A DNA stretch of 46,801 nucleotides from Lysobacterales bacterium (GTDB taxonomy: Bacteria; Pseudomonadota; Gammaproteobacteria; Xanthomonadales; SZUA-5), in contig JALHRS010000044.1 in NCBI GenBank assembly GCA_022841325.1, forward strand, positions 1 to 46,801, given 5' to 3'. Below, piece by piece: positions 17,067 to 26,244 of this stretch; position 1 is the stretch's first letter, and every line of letters starts with the position of its first letter. Both the position numbers and the translations under genes were made by a program. The notes under the pieces are model-generated. The model worked only from the letters and a program-made list of their open reading frames with translations, was not told the DNA's origin and did no database searches.

Positions 17067-18617
17067 ATGAATCCGGATTTGATGCTGACTCTCGATTTCG
17101 GTGAAATCGGCTACCACTACAACCGCGAACCGTTCTGCGTGCGCCTGGACGCGGAGGCGCTGGAAACGCTGATCGCCGATGCTGGCAATGCCCATCGGGT
17201 GTATGAGCTGACTTTGATCCAGCGTCCCGGCGACGTCTGGGACTACGTGCATGTGGTTCCAGAGGCGGTACCGGGCCGGGTGGCCGAACGGCTGGAAACG
17301 GCGCGCGCCGACGCCATGCCCCGATTAGCGAAGGTGCACCCGTGGCCCGAGGGGAAGGTGCCGTTCGCGGTGTTCGACAAGTTCTTTTACTACGCCTGGG
17401 ACGACACCGAGCCCGATTCCGAGGCGTGGCTGGGGGCGCGCGGCTCTGACAGGGTGGTCGCATTTGCCGATCGCCTGTTTGCCACAGCGCAGGCAGCGCT
17501 GGCGAAACTGGAAGAGGGTGATCCGCTGATGCGCCATGAGCTGCATCTGGCGCGAACGCATCGGCATTGGTGCAGTCATGAGGGTTCCGAAACGGTTGTC
17601 GAACGGTTTCGAAACCCTTTGCATACGCCAAAGCCGCCGGCACACTCACCCGGCTTCTACGACCATCTGGAGGCCTTGCTGCGAGATCCTGATCTGGTGT
17701 CGGTGGCCTATCGCGGCAGGGGAGACTGGCCGCTGATGCGCTTGCTGTGCGCCGAGCAGCGTCGTCGCGCTGATGCCACCGGGCATTCGCAGATACACGC
17801 GTTGCATCTGAGTGCATCGACGGACTACCGTGCCGGCGTGGATGCCTGGGACGGCCGCATCTGGTTCTTCTCAGAGGGCCTGGCGCATGGTGATCTGCTG
17901 ATCGACGGCCCAGGACACAACGGGGTATCGGCGAAACAGCTGATCGAGAAGTACCGGCGGCGGCCGCAGGTGGTGCTGACGGATGCGGCCGATTTCGAGA
18001 TTGACGGATATTCCCGCGAAACCGGTGATGGCTGGACGGTGTTCCGACGCAGCGAACCCCGCTCCCGGCGCCAGAACATGGAGCTGATCGCCAGCCGTCG
18101 ACAGCCGGATGACAAGCCCGTGATCCAGTTCGAAGGCGAGGGCTCTTCCGTTTATCCCTTCGATCGCGGGCTGATCGTGCTGGGTGATGGTTTGTCGGCT
18201 GCTGCGATCAGCGCAGTAACGACGCTGATCCAGGCATGGCGGGGCCGAGACGGTGAGCTGTTGATCATCGCCACTGGCGAGATCTCGAAGTGGCTGGAGG
18301 CTGGCATCGATGGCGCCGTCCAGGTCCCTGATGCCCTGCATGCCGACAGCGAAGAGGGGCAGTCCAACTGGGTCAGCGGTTTGCTACGCGACAAGCAGAC
18401 GTGGACTGACGTGGCAATGCTGCTCGGCGCGCCGGAGTGGATTGCGCGAAGCATCCACGCCGCGCTGGCGAGTGGCGCCCGGCCTTGGGCGCCATGGATT
18501 GTGCAGACGGAAGGCATTATTGGCGCGCGCGTCGATCTGGTGCTGGATGCGGATCCTGCCCTCCAACTGAGTGATGCCTTCGAACGGGCGAGTGTCTGCA
18601 AGCCGCTACTGCGATAG
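17067..18617 (+). CDS. Hypothetical 516-aa protein
   Basis: This is a full-length open frame with strong coding character, started by ATG after AAGGAAG with 7 bases spacing. It has no signal peptide, membrane segment or recognisable catalytic motif. It is acidic and tryptophan-rich, with alternating strands and helices. The segment around 380-410 (FDRGLIVLGDGLSAAAISAV, then LLIIATGEISKWLE) looks like a Rossmann or TIM-type alpha/beta unit without a clear nucleotide motif. It stands alone: divergent from HsdMS and more than 500 bases before plsB. Function is unknown, and membership of the defence island is possible but not supported by overlap or shared transcription. Confidence 0.8.
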   Translation: MNPDLMLTLDFGEIGYHYNREPFCVRLDAEALETLIADAGNAHRVYELTLIQRPGDVWDYVHVVPEAVPGRVAERLETARADAMPRLAKVHPWPEGKVPFAVFDKFFYYAWDDTEPDSEAWLGARGSDRVVAFADRLFATAQAALAKLEEGDPLMRHELHLARTHRHWCSHEGSETVVERFRNPLHTPKPPAHSPGFYDHLEALLRDPDLVSVAYRGRGDWPLMRLLCAEQRRRADATGHSQIHALHLSASTDYRAGVDAWDGRIWFFSEGLAHGDLLIDGPGHNGVSAKQLIEKYRRRPQVVLTDAADFEIDGYSRETGDGWTVFRRSEPRSRRQNMELIASRRQPDDKPVIQFEGEGSSVYPFDRGLIVLGDGLSAAAISAVTTLIQAWRGRDGELLIIATGEISKWLEAGIDGAVQVPDALHADSEEGQSNWVSGLLRDKQTWTDVAMLLGAPEWIARSIHAALASGARPWAPWIVQTEGIIGARVDLVLDADPALQLSDAFERASVCKPLLR

Positions 18618-19142
18618 CTGCGACACGGGGCAGGACTTGCGGCCGGACTCTTCGGTTCTCACTTGGATGCGAATAGCCGTAGTGAGTGACAGCTGATGAT
18701 CGACTTGCCCCGCTGATGATGTGCGGGCGCTTGTCCTGTGTGCGGCTCACGTGCGGCCCGCGTTCCGTCCTCTCGAGCACCATGGTCGTCCAAGTCCGGG
18801 ATCGCCTCAGCCACACGACCAGGCAGACGAACCGCGTCTCTCGTCGTGCCAACCAGCCCGCAGCAAGCATCGGAGATTGAAAAGGGGTTCTGATGCCCAT
18901 TGGTGCGTGTAGTGGAATGCTTGCCGCGACCTGCCGTCTGACTGCTTTTGCTGTTCCCAAAAGCGTCTTGGTCCAGCTCATGATTGCCCGAAATTCCTTT
19001 TGGGATGACGCGCTGTCTCCGCGCTTCTTGGCGAAATGGCCCAATGGAATATTCCGTGCGCAAGAGGGCTTTGAATATCTTATCTTTGGCGCCCCGCCGT
19101 GACCTTGTACCGGCACAATCGCGCTGATGGAGCGCTCTGTAA
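18618..19142. other. Intergenic region upstream of plsB
   Basis: About 525 bases hold no convincing gene. Overlapping leftward frames (18517-19188, 18659-19351) and a rightward frame (18893-19102) lack ribosome sites and have the arginine/serine/threonine-rich composition of noncoding high-GC DNA. The plsB promoter should be in the last 100 bases; I cannot place it with confidence. Confidence 0.5.
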
Positions 19143-21632
19143 ATGCATGAGCTGAGTGAACGCGCCACAGGCAGACTTCCGGTCGCATCCCCCGCGGCTA
19201 GAATGCCTTTGCCCTGGTGGGCTCGACTGCTCCGCACTCTGACTGATCCGTGGATCGCTCCAGCAGTGGAAGACAATGAGGGCCGCCGGTGGATAGCGCA
19301 GGCCGAGCCAGTCGAGCTGTGGTACGTGCTCGACCGTCCGGCGCTCTCCAAGTTGCTCGTGCTTGATAGAGCCTGCCGAGATCAGGGTTTTCCATCGCCC
19401 ATGCAATCGGTGCGAGCAACCGAACCGAAACGGCGAGTGGTTGCTGCGTCGCACCGGCTTCCAATGCGTCTTGAATCACTGCTTGAAAATCTGGCCTCTG
19501 ATCCATCTCTATGCGTACAACTCGTCCCTGTATCAGTGTTCATCGGACGTTCGCCACAAAAGGCCTCGGGTTGGCTATCGGCGCTGTTTTCGGAGAACTG
19601 GGCGGTCGTAGGGAAGCTTAGGCGTGCTCTTGCGCTGGCGTTCAATGGTCAAAATTCTCACGTGCGATTCTCGCCGGCCATTGACCTGCGCACGGTACTG
19701 AACGAGGGCCTATCGGCAGCGCATTCAGCGCGCAAGGTGGCCAGGGTATTGCGTACCCATTTTCGCCGGGTTCGCGAGTCGGTCATCGGACCCGACTTAT
19801 CCACTCGTCGAATGCTGGTTGGACGGGTGTTGTCAGCGCCTAAGGTGAAAGTCGCCATTGACGACCAGGCGCGCCGCGAAAGCTGTTCGGTAGAGAAGGC
19901 CAGGACTCAGGCTCGCCGCTACGCGATGGAGATCGCAGCCGACTACTCACCGCCGCTCGTCCGTGCTGCGACGCTGCTACTCAGGCCGGTACTGACGCGC
20001 ATCTACGGCGGCATCGATGTGCATCATATCGAGCACTTCAAACGCGATGCGCTAGGTCACGAGGTGGTTTACGTACCCAGCCATCGAAGCCACATGGATG
20101 ACTTGTTGTTGCCCTATCTGTTGCACGCGCACGGTGTGGTACCTCCGCATATTGTTGCTGGAGCAAATTTGAACATGCCGATTGTCGGCACGCTGATGCG
20201 CAAGTGTGGCGCCTTCTTCATCCGTCGCAGCATCCGCGGCAACGTCCTCTACTCCGCAGTGTTCTCCGAGTACACGGCACAGCTCGTATCTGGGGGCTAC
20301 TCGATGGCCTACTTTATCGAGGGCGGTCGCTCGCGGACAGGGCGCCTGCTGACGCCGCAAGGTGGGACGCTCGTCATGACGATTCGTGCCTATTTGAACC
20401 AGCCTTCGCGCCCTGTGATGTTTCAGCCCGTCTACATCGGCTACGAGCGGATGGTGGAAGGGAAGAGTTATCTTGACGAGCTATCCGGAAAACCGAAGGT
20501 GACGGAAACCATCGGACGGCTTCTCAGCGGCGTCAAGACTGTGCTGCGAAGCAACTTTGGAAGGGTAACGCTCAACTTCGGCGAACCAATTTATCTCGCT
20601 GATCTGCTGGCGACGCATGCGCCAAGCGATAACGCGGAACAGCCAGCCGCGAACGGCAAGCCCAGATGGGTGTCGGATGTGGTGAACGAACTCGGAAATG
20701 CGATCAACCAACAGGTCAATGCGGCCGCCCACGTCAACCCGATCAACCTGCTCGCGCTCACAGTGCTTGCTACCCAGAAGCACGCGATGGTCGAAGCCGA
20801 GCTGATTTCCCAATTACAGTTTTTCCGGCGTGCCCTCGACATTTTGCCGTACTCGTCCCGCGTCACAGTGACACCCATGTCTCCAGCCGAAATCATTGCC
20901 TATGGCGAATCCGCGGGCCTCATCCAGCGTGTGGTCAATCCACTTGGAGACGTCATCCGCGTTGCCACAGAAGAAGTCGCCCTATTGTCGTACTTCCGCA
21001 ATAACGTGGCTCACCTATTTCTGGAATCTGCTTGGCTTGCTTGCTGCTTCCAGCATGATCGGCGTATCGATCAAGAGGCCATCATCCAGTCGGGAGATAT
21101 CCTGTATCCGTTTCTCCGGGCTGAGCTCTTCGTGACTTGGACGCCGCATCAGTTTGGCGAGCGTCTTCTTTCCGCAATCGAATTCTTCGTCAGCGAGGGA
21201 TTGCTGGAGTGCGAAGTGTTTGAGTCGGATGCAGTTGCTTACCGTCGATGCAAGGACAATAAGGGCGGCATCAATCGGCTGCGTGTCGTCGGCCAACCGC
21301 TGCAACAGGCATTCCAGCGTTATTACATCGTTGTGTCGATCTTGCGTAGGGAGGGTTCCGGTTCCATGACAGCCGGTGAGCTTGAGCTGGCCTGCCACGT
21401 TGCCGCTCGGCGGCTGTCGATGCTCTACGCGCCGTCGGCACCCGAGTTCTTCGACAGAGCATTGTTCCGAGGCTTCGTCCAGCAACTACGAGCTCAATGC
21501 TGGGTATCAGTCGACGACGACGGAAATCTGGTCTTCGACGAGCGACTCGACGAGGTGGCCTCGGAGGCCGCGTCGATGCTCAGTCGTGAGCAGCGGGCGA
21601 CTCTGATGCAAGCAACAGGCCTAAGGAGCTAA
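19143..21632 (+). CDS. plsB: Glycerol-3-phosphate 1-O-acyltransferase
   Basis: PlsB transfers an acyl group from acyl-CoA or acyl-ACP to sn-1 of glycerol-3-phosphate, the first step of phospholipid synthesis, at the inner membrane. The 829-aa protein has the acyltransferase motifs in order: I SHRSHMDD (H314, D319, the HX4D catalytic pair), II GAFFIRRS, III YFIEGGRSRTGRLL and IV FQPVYIGYERM. The C-terminal 350 residues are the helical extension typical of PlsB, and total length is normal for the family (about 800-870 aa). ATG 19143 has GGAG 9-12 bases upstream. It stands alone, convergent with the FabH-like gene. Confidence 0.95.
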   Translation: MHELSERATGRLPVASPAARMPLPWWARLLRTLTDPWIAPAVEDNEGRRWIAQAEPVELWYVLDRPALSKLLVLDRACRDQGFPSPMQSVRATEPKRRVVAASHRLPMRLESLLENLASDPSLCVQLVPVSVFIGRSPQKASGWLSALFSENWAVVGKLRRALALAFNGQNSHVRFSPAIDLRTVLNEGLSAAHSARKVARVLRTHFRRVRESVIGPDLSTRRMLVGRVLSAPKVKVAIDDQARRESCSVEKARTQARRYAMEIAADYSPPLVRAATLLLRPVLTRIYGGIDVHHIEHFKRDALGHEVVYVPSHRSHMDDLLLPYLLHAHGVVPPHIVAGANLNMPIVGTLMRKCGAFFIRRSIRGNVLYSAVFSEYTAQLVSGGYSMAYFIEGGRSRTGRLLTPQGGTLVMTIRAYLNQPSRPVMFQPVYIGYERMVEGKSYLDELSGKPKVTETIGRLLSGVKTVLRSNFGRVTLNFGEPIYLADLLATHAPSDNAEQPAANGKPRWVSDVVNELGNAINQQVNAAAHVNPINLLALTVLATQKHAMVEAELISQLQFFRRALDILPYSSRVTVTPMSPAEIIAYGESAGLIQRVVNPLGDVIRVATEEVALLSYFRNNVAHLFLESAWLACCFQHDRRIDQEAIIQSGDILYPFLRAELFVTWTPHQFGERLLSAIEFFVSEGLLECEVFESDAVAYRRCKDNKGGINRLRVVGQPLQQAFQRYYIVVSILRREGSGSMTAGELELACHVAARRLSMLYAPSAPEFFDRALFRGFVQQLRAQCWVSVDDDGNLVFDERLDEVASEAASMLSREQRATLMQATGLRS

Positions 21633-21711
21633 CGACTCTTTGCGCGTGCCCGGCAGCACAAGATTACGGACATCAGGTGGTTCGAAGAACTGACCAGAAG
21701 GCCGATGAAGA

Positions 21712-21751
21712 CGCTGCCAAAGGGAATCTTGCCTGTCCATCATTGGCAGCG
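21712..21751. terminator. Inverted repeat between convergent plsB and FabH-like genes
   Basis: Perfect 9-bp arms CGCTGCCAA (21712-21720) and TTGGCAGCG (21743-21751) flank a 22-base loop. The right arm lies in the last codons of the FabH-like gene. There is no T tract on either side, so intrinsic termination is uncertain, but its place between two convergent genes makes a bidirectional terminator or RNA-stabilising stem plausible. Confidence 0.35.
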
Positions 21752-22750
21752 AAGTAGCGCGCAGCCCATGGAATACCCGCCGCCAAAGGTGACCAGTAGT
21801 GCCAGATCGCCTGGCCGGAGAACGTCTCGATGGCGAAACAGTGTCAGGGCGGTGCTGGCGCAGCCTGTGTTGCCAAGATAGCCAATGGATCGTGCAATTT
21901 GCCCATCGGCTGTGCCGAGACGTTCAGCCACATGCGAGATGATCCGATCATTGGCTTGGTGCGGGACCAGCAGTCGAATGTCGTCCACGGTCAGCAAATG
22001 CCGCTCCAGCATCGCACGTGCAGCACTCTCGATTTCGCGGCAGGCATGCTGAAAAACGTCTTTGCCCAGAGGCATGACCAAGCCATCGGTGCGGGGGTGC
22101 AGGTAGACGCCGCCGGGTCCGGCGCCGAGATCGCCAAGTCCACGTGAGTCGATGTCTACGACCTGCAACGCGCCGCTTTGGGCAGTCTGGGAGGTGTCCA
22201 GGATCAGCGCGGTGGCGGCATCACCCCAAAGGTGTCCAGACTGTTCGTCCGAGTCATCGGCATACAGGCTGTTGTGCTCCGCCAGAACGATGAGTGCGCG
22301 ACGCGCGCGACCCGAATCGAAAAACGCCGCGGCAATCTCGAGGGCATTGATGAACGAAGAGCATGCCGTCGAGACGTACAGCGCTTTCGCCCCACGAATC
22401 TCGAAGTGACGCTGGACCGCGTGTGCCATGGTTCCTACCGTGTCCCAGGGCGTGTACGACGCGCCGATGATCAGGTCGATTCCGTCAAGGCTCTCTCCTT
22501 CTGCCAGCATGCGTTCCACGGCGCTGATGGCCATGGTATTGCTGTTCTCGTGCGGGGCAGCGCGACGCCTCGTCGCGATTCCGGTGGCGCGCTCGAACCA
22601 GGCTTCCGGTCGCCCTGTCAGTCGGCTGAAGTGGGCGTTATCCGCGATTTGCTCAGGCAGGTACTCCGCGCCTCCCATGATGCTCATCGAAACGCGTGCG
22701 CTAGCCGGCCACCGAAGGCTATCCGGTTGTGGAAACGACATGTCATTCAC
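21740..22750 (-). CDS. FabH-like 3-oxoacyl-ACP synthase III
   Basis: This is a thiolase-fold condensing enzyme of 336 aa. The Cys-His-Asn triad is intact: STACSS (C130), VPHQAN (H263) and YLGNTG (N293). FabH-type enzymes join an acyl-CoA or other acyl starter to malonyl-ACP, or act as acyltransferases in secondary metabolism. The N-terminus (GGAEYLPEQ) and context point to a pathway-specific paralogue and not the housekeeping FabH. The frame starts at GTG 22750 overlapping the GNAT-like stop (GTGA); an ATG at 22741 is an alternative. It is the last gene of the 13-gene leftward operon and would supply or condense the acyl chain. Confidence 0.9.
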   Translation of the reverse strand: MNDMSFPQPDSLRWPASARVSMSIMGGAEYLPEQIADNAHFSRLTGRPEAWFERATGIATRRRAAPHENSNTMAISAVERMLAEGESLDGIDLIIGASYTPWDTVGTMAHAVQRHFEIRGAKALYVSTACSSFINALEIAAAFFDSGRARRALIVLAEHNSLYADDSDEQSGHLWGDAATALILDTSQTAQSGALQVVDIDSRGLGDLGAGPGGVYLHPRTDGLVMPLGKDVFQHACREIESAARAMLERHLLTVDDIRLLVPHQANDRIISHVAERLGTADGQIARSIGYLGNTGCASTALTLFRHRDVLRPGDLALLVTFGGGYSMGCALLRCQ

Positions 22751-23646
22751 AGGCTGGTCTCCCTGCCGGCCCGTCGCGACTCAGTAAGCGCCGCAAGCCA
22801 TCGGGTAAAGGTGCTCCGCGCCAATGCCTTGAGGTAGCGCCAGACGATTCCTCTGACTTCCGCGTGCGTTGGGCATACGCTGATCAAGACGGCGTCGCCG
22901 GCTTCGAGACGAACGTGCTCTTTCCAGTACTTTGCTAGTGCCGGTTTGAGGCTCGCAGGGGAGCTCTCCGGTCGTCCGTAGATATGTCCGCCGTAGGCAT
23001 TTCGAATGACCGATATGTCGTTCTCGAAGACCTTGTCTGGTGAGAGCGTTGCCGCCAGAAAGTCGACCACTCGTTTGCTGCGCGCTTCGTCGCGCGGTTG
23101 CGCCTGCATCACACGTGGGTACACGGCAGTAGGATGAATTGCGTAGGCGAGTCGGTATACGCTGGGGTTCTGGGTACGGAAGACCACGGACATGGGCGGC
23201 CCGGCTAACGGCACCGTAGCCCATAGGATCTCGTGTACGAGCATCGATCCGATCGTGTGTCTTCCAAAAACTTTGTGTGGCACCGGGTGCACGTTCATGT
23301 TGTCGATATAGACGATGCGCTCGCCCGCACCGTGCAAGGTGCGAATCCCGGTGAACCCCACGAGCTGGCGATCGAGGAAGACGGCCCACAGAACATCAAG
23401 TGTTCCGAAATAGTCCGTGCGGCTGCGCCAGTGGAAGGATGTGTCGGCCTGGTACAGTGCGTCGGTCGTACGAGCGAAGCAATCGATTACGCGGGCTTGC
23501 ATGCTGGCATCGAGCCTGCGGCCCGGTCGATTCAAGCGCACGATCTCGAATCGACCGCGCGTCTTGGCGCGCCCTGCCGCGCCGACCAAAATTTGGTACA
23601 GACCGTGAGGCTCAGTGACAGTTTCGGTGCAGTTTAGGGCGGTCAT
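22747..23646 (-). CDS. GNAT-fold acyltransferase-like protein
   Basis: The 299-aa protein starts at ATG 23646 (MTALNC), which overlaps the SDR stop by four bases; the longer frame upstream to 24066 is only the antisense-like shadow of the SDR. The segment WAVFLDRQLVGFTGIRTL, then YIDNMNVHP, has the strand pattern of the GNAT fold, in which a CoA- or ACP-bound acyl group is transferred to an amine. Residue-level catalytic assignment is not possible. By analogy with FeeM-like N-acyl amino acid synthases it could load the acyl chain onto an amine, but this is speculation. It is the penultimate gene of the operon. Confidence 0.65.
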   Translation of the reverse strand: MTALNCTETVTEPHGLYQILVGAAGRAKTRGRFEIVRLNRPGRRLDASMQARVIDCFARTTDALYQADTSFHWRSRTDYFGTLDVLWAVFLDRQLVGFTGIRTLHGAGERIVYIDNMNVHPVPHKVFGRHTIGSMLVHEILWATVPLAGPPMSVVFRTQNPSVYRLAYAIHPTAVYPRVMQAQPRDEARSKRVVDFLAATLSPDKVFENDISVIRNAYGGHIYGRPESSPASLKPALAKYWKEHVRLEAGDAVLISVCPTHAEVRGIVWRYLKALARSTFTRWLAALTESRRAGRETSL

Positions 23647-24419
23647 GCTGGCGCCGACATCCTGTAGATGGCTCGTGTCACGGCGGCCCGCGGGAGGAAC
23701 TTTGTGATCAGGGTGGTAAGTTGGTTTGTCCATCCGGGTACGACGACTCGTTTGCCGCGCTGCATCGCGCGGTATCCCGCGATGCCGACGCTGGCTGCAT
23801 CCGCGAGCGTCTTGCCTTTGACCAGCCGTGACGCCTGCATCGCAGCCCGCAGCTGGAATCCGGAAGCGGTTGGGCCGGGACAGAAAGTTGTCACAGTGAC
23901 GCCTGACCCGGCCAATTCGGCAGCAAGTGCATCGGAGAAATTGAGCAGATAGGCCTTGGTGGCGTAGTAGGCCGCCATGTACGGACCCGGTTGGAACGCT
24001 GCAATCGACGCAACATTGAGGATCTTGCCGTTGCGCTGCATCAGTTGGGGCAGGAAGCGCTTGCACAACACGGTCGGGGTGACCACGTTCAGCGTGATCA
24101 TCGCCAGTTCGTCTCGCAGCGACGTTTGGTCAAAAGTGCCATACACCCCGACACCGGCGTTATTGACCAGATAATCGATCGGAGCGCCCCGCGCAGATAC
24201 CAGGTCAGCCAGTTCGTCGGCCGCGCCAGGCACTGCCAGATCGCAAGCAAAGGTGGCGATCTCGATGCCGAACTGATCCCGCCACTCCAGCACTCGCTCG
24301 TTCAGCGCTGCTTGGTCACGTGCCACGAGGATCAAATTCACGCCATCACGGGCGAATGCCGCGGCGATCTCACGCCCGATGCCTGTGGTGGCGCCGGTGA
24401 TCAAAGCTGTTTTGGTCAT
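23643..24419 (-). CDS. Short-chain dehydrogenase/reductase
   Basis: This 258-aa classical SDR has TGATTGIG (8-15) for NAD(P) binding, a NNAG motif (86-89), catalytic Ser138, and Tyr151-x3-Lys155 in YYATK. Sequence after the core (CPGPTASGF, then a C-terminal hydrophobic helix) resembles the DltE/YqjQ-type SDRs that reduce 3-oxoacyl or ketone groups in lipid pathways. The start at ATG 24419 is chosen because the frame above it (to 25043) is the shadow of the HAD gene. A gap of 49 bases separates it from the HAD gene, and it overlaps the GNAT-like gene by ATGA. Confidence 0.9.
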   Translation of the reverse strand: MTKTALITGATTGIGREIAAAFARDGVNLILVARDQAALNERVLEWRDQFGIEIATFACDLAVPGAADELADLVSARGAPIDYLVNNAGVGVYGTFDQTSLRDELAMITLNVVTPTVLCKRFLPQLMQRNGKILNVASIAAFQPGPYMAAYYATKAYLLNFSDALAAELAGSGVTVTTFCPGPTASGFQLRAAMQASRLVKGKTLADAASVGIAGYRAMQRGKRVVVPGWTNQLTTLITKFLPRAAVTRAIYRMSAPA

Positions 24420-24468
24420 ATGAGTATCCTTGGGATCGGTGGCGATTGCGCCGTCTCGGAACCGCGGT

Positions 24469-25059
24469 TCAGGCGCTCTGCCAGCGATAGGTCTGATGTT
24501 GGGCCATTTCGAGCATGGCAAGGTCTTCGTGGGTATCGCCGTAGGCATAGATGCAGTCGTAGTCGCTTTCCGGGTAGCGTTCGCGCACACGACGCACTTT
24601 CTCCGGACCGACGCACTGCTCGCCGTCGTAGAGGCCGGTAAGTCGGCCATCTCGAACGGCCAATCGCGAACCGAGCAGATCGACCTCGTGTGTTCTGCAC
24701 CAGTGTTCCAGATAGGTCTCCAGGCCTCCGGATACAACGACCACGCGATCTCCACGCTCCTTGTGCCATGCGATGCGCTCCATCGCCACTGGTCGGAGCA
24801 CTTGCGGCAAGACAGTTTGAGCAAAACTCTCGCCGGCGTTGCGAGCTTCCGTTTCGGACATTCCGGTGAAGCCGATCGCAACGATTTTTGCGCGAATGCT
24901 GGAGCCCGAGAGCAGCCGCATGCGATAGGCCAAGTAGTGCGGCGCAAGTCGTACGCGGCCCAATGCGAAGCGTTTCGGGCCGATCGCGTGACGCACGAAA
25001 TCAACATACATCTCGCGGGTAGTGATGGTCCCGTCAAAATCAAACAATGCCAGGTTCAT
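24469..25059 (-). CDS. HAD-IB family phosphatase
   Basis: The 196-aa protein has all haloacid dehalogenase motifs: I DFDGT (7-11, nucleophile D7 and acid/base D9), II VVVSGG, and III/IV ending in YAYGDTHED. It belongs to the HAD-IB group with phosphoserine phosphatase-like members, which often remove phosphate from small or lipid phosphates. The start at ATG 25059 overlaps the stop of the 4-TM gene by four bases (25056-25059). In this operon it may dephosphorylate a lipid or prenyl phosphate, possibly the product of the kinase-like protein encoded first. The substrate is inferred only from context. Confidence 0.9.
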   Translation of the reverse strand: MNLALFDFDGTITTREMYVDFVRHAIGPKRFALGRVRLAPHYLAYRMRLLSGSSIRAKIVAIGFTGMSETEARNAGESFAQTVLPQVLRPVAMERIAWHKERGDRVVVVSGGLETYLEHWCRTHEVDLLGSRLAVRDGRLTGLYDGEQCVGPEKVRRVRERYPESDYDCIYAYGDTHEDLAMLEMAQHQTYRWQSA

Positions 25060-25475
25060 GCGATGCTCCGAGCGCTCGATGGGGTGGAGGCTGTGGTTCG
25101 CAGACACCACAGGAAAGCGCAGGCAAACACGAGATCAGCACCGATCAGCGTCCAAGTGCGAGTGGTAATTTCCGATGCCATCCAGAGCGTCGTCAGTGTT
25201 GCAAAGGCCGCGAGTTTGGCGATGGCGCCGAACGCCACCAAGGTGCGATCGATCACTTTCCGTGTGGCCATCCAGCCATAAGCGCTGCCGAACAACAGCA
25301 TCATGAGCACGGTCAAAGCGCGATAGATCGCGGGTACCTCGGTCGGAAGGCCCGTCACGCTGGCCAATTGCGGGTGGCTAATGCCGAACATCAGCGCTCC
25401 ACTCAGCGTGAACACGGCCGATGCCCACAACCAGCTGCGCAATGGGCTGTCGTGTGAAGAAGTCACTCCAGTCAT
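25056..25475 (-). CDS. Small four-TM membrane protein
   Basis: The 139-aa protein starts at ATG 25475, overlapping the hydroxylase stop by four bases (25472-25475). Hydrophobic segments at about 16-35, 50-68, 80-98 and 105-125 give four predicted membrane helices, with few charged residues between them. No family motif is recognised. Its coupling to the membrane-bound hydroxylase and desaturase suggests a partner or scaffold for a membrane enzyme complex. Confidence 0.75.
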   Translation of the reverse strand: MTGVTSSHDSPLRSWLWASAVFTLSGALMFGISHPQLASVTGLPTEVPAIYRALTVLMMLLFGSAYGWMATRKVIDRTLVAFGAIAKLAAFATLTTLWMASEITTRTWTLIGADLVFACAFLWCLRTTASTPSSARSIA

Positions 25476-26197
25476 TTGTTCACATCCTTGCCCAAGAGCA
25501 TTTTTGCCACCTGCTTCTCGCGGTCGCCTCCGAATCCGCACGTGTAGTCGCCATGGGTAGGCGGGTTCTCCCATGTGCCGAAAAGCATGTCCCACATGGG
25601 AAAGCCGTAGTTTTGCCTGTGGTGCTCGAAGCGATGATGCAGACGATGCATTTCCGGGCGTTGCAAGACGTAGCCCAGCCAACGAGGCGAGCGCAGATTG
25701 CAGTGCGCGAAGTAATTGTTCGCGCCATAGATGAAGACCGACCAGGCAATGGCATCGGCGTCCAGCCCAAGCACGACCACCGCCGAGAAGGCATGTATTG
25801 CTGTGTTGACGAGATAGTCGAGAGGGTGCGAGTAGTTTGTCGTCAGCACGTCGATGCGGCTGGGGCTGTGATGCATCTGATGGAACACGCGCCACAGGAA
25901 GTCACTCGCATGCGCTGCACGGTGCCAACCGTACTGAATGAAGCTGCCAATGATGGCGGCTGCCAAGCCACCAAGGGCCGGTGGCCAGTCCGCCGCCGAA
26001 TAGAGGGCGTGCGGCGCCAGCATCGGATTCAGCGCCAGTGCGAGGGCCAGCATGATCCCGAGTTGCACGACATTGATCGTCAGCGCCCGCACAAACCAGC
26101 CAGGATCGAATGGCTCACGACGTGCCGGAAACATGCGCTCGAGAACGAAGAGCAACACGAAGACCCCGCCCAGCGCGAAGTAAAGTCCATGACTCAT
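25472..26197 (-). CDS. Fatty acid hydroxylase/sterol desaturase family protein
   Basis: This is a 241-aa integral membrane di-iron oxygenase (PF04116). The histidine clusters are HRAAH, then HQMHH, and HRLHH with EHHRQNYGF, spaced as in the family; about four membrane helices surround them. Members hydroxylate or desaturate acyl chains, ceramides, carotenoids or sterols. The ATG at 26197 follows AAGGAG. It overlaps the 4-TM gene and is 47 bases below the desaturase gene, so the two oxidases are co-expressed and may act in series on one acyl product. Confidence 0.92.
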   Translation of the reverse strand: MSHGLYFALGGVFVLLFVLERMFPARREPFDPGWFVRALTINVVQLGIMLALALALNPMLAPHALYSAADWPPALGGLAAAIIGSFIQYGWHRAAHASDFLWRVFHQMHHSPSRIDVLTTNYSHPLDYLVNTAIHAFSAVVVLGLDADAIAWSVFIYGANNYFAHCNLRSPRWLGYVLQRPEMHRLHHRFEHHRQNYGFPMWDMLFGTWENPPTHGDYTCGFGGDREKQVAKMLLGKDVNK

Positions 26198-26244
26198 GAG
26201 GGCGACACTCCTTGCAGAAGATACGTAAAGGTTCTGGTGGGCGA

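Noticed and set aside
18517..19351. Two overlapping leftward frames between the 516-aa gene and plsB
   Set aside because: No ribosome site, Arg/Ser/Thr-rich composition, and both extend into neighbouring real genes.
23646..24066. Upstream extension of the GNAT-like gene (first 140 codons of the open frame)
   Set aside because: The extension is the alternative frame of the SDR gene; the overlapping ATG at 23646 and the change in composition mark the true start. The same reasoning shortens the SDR, 4-TM, MetX-like, NmrA-like, MoeY-like, CPBP, desaturase and PAP2 genes.
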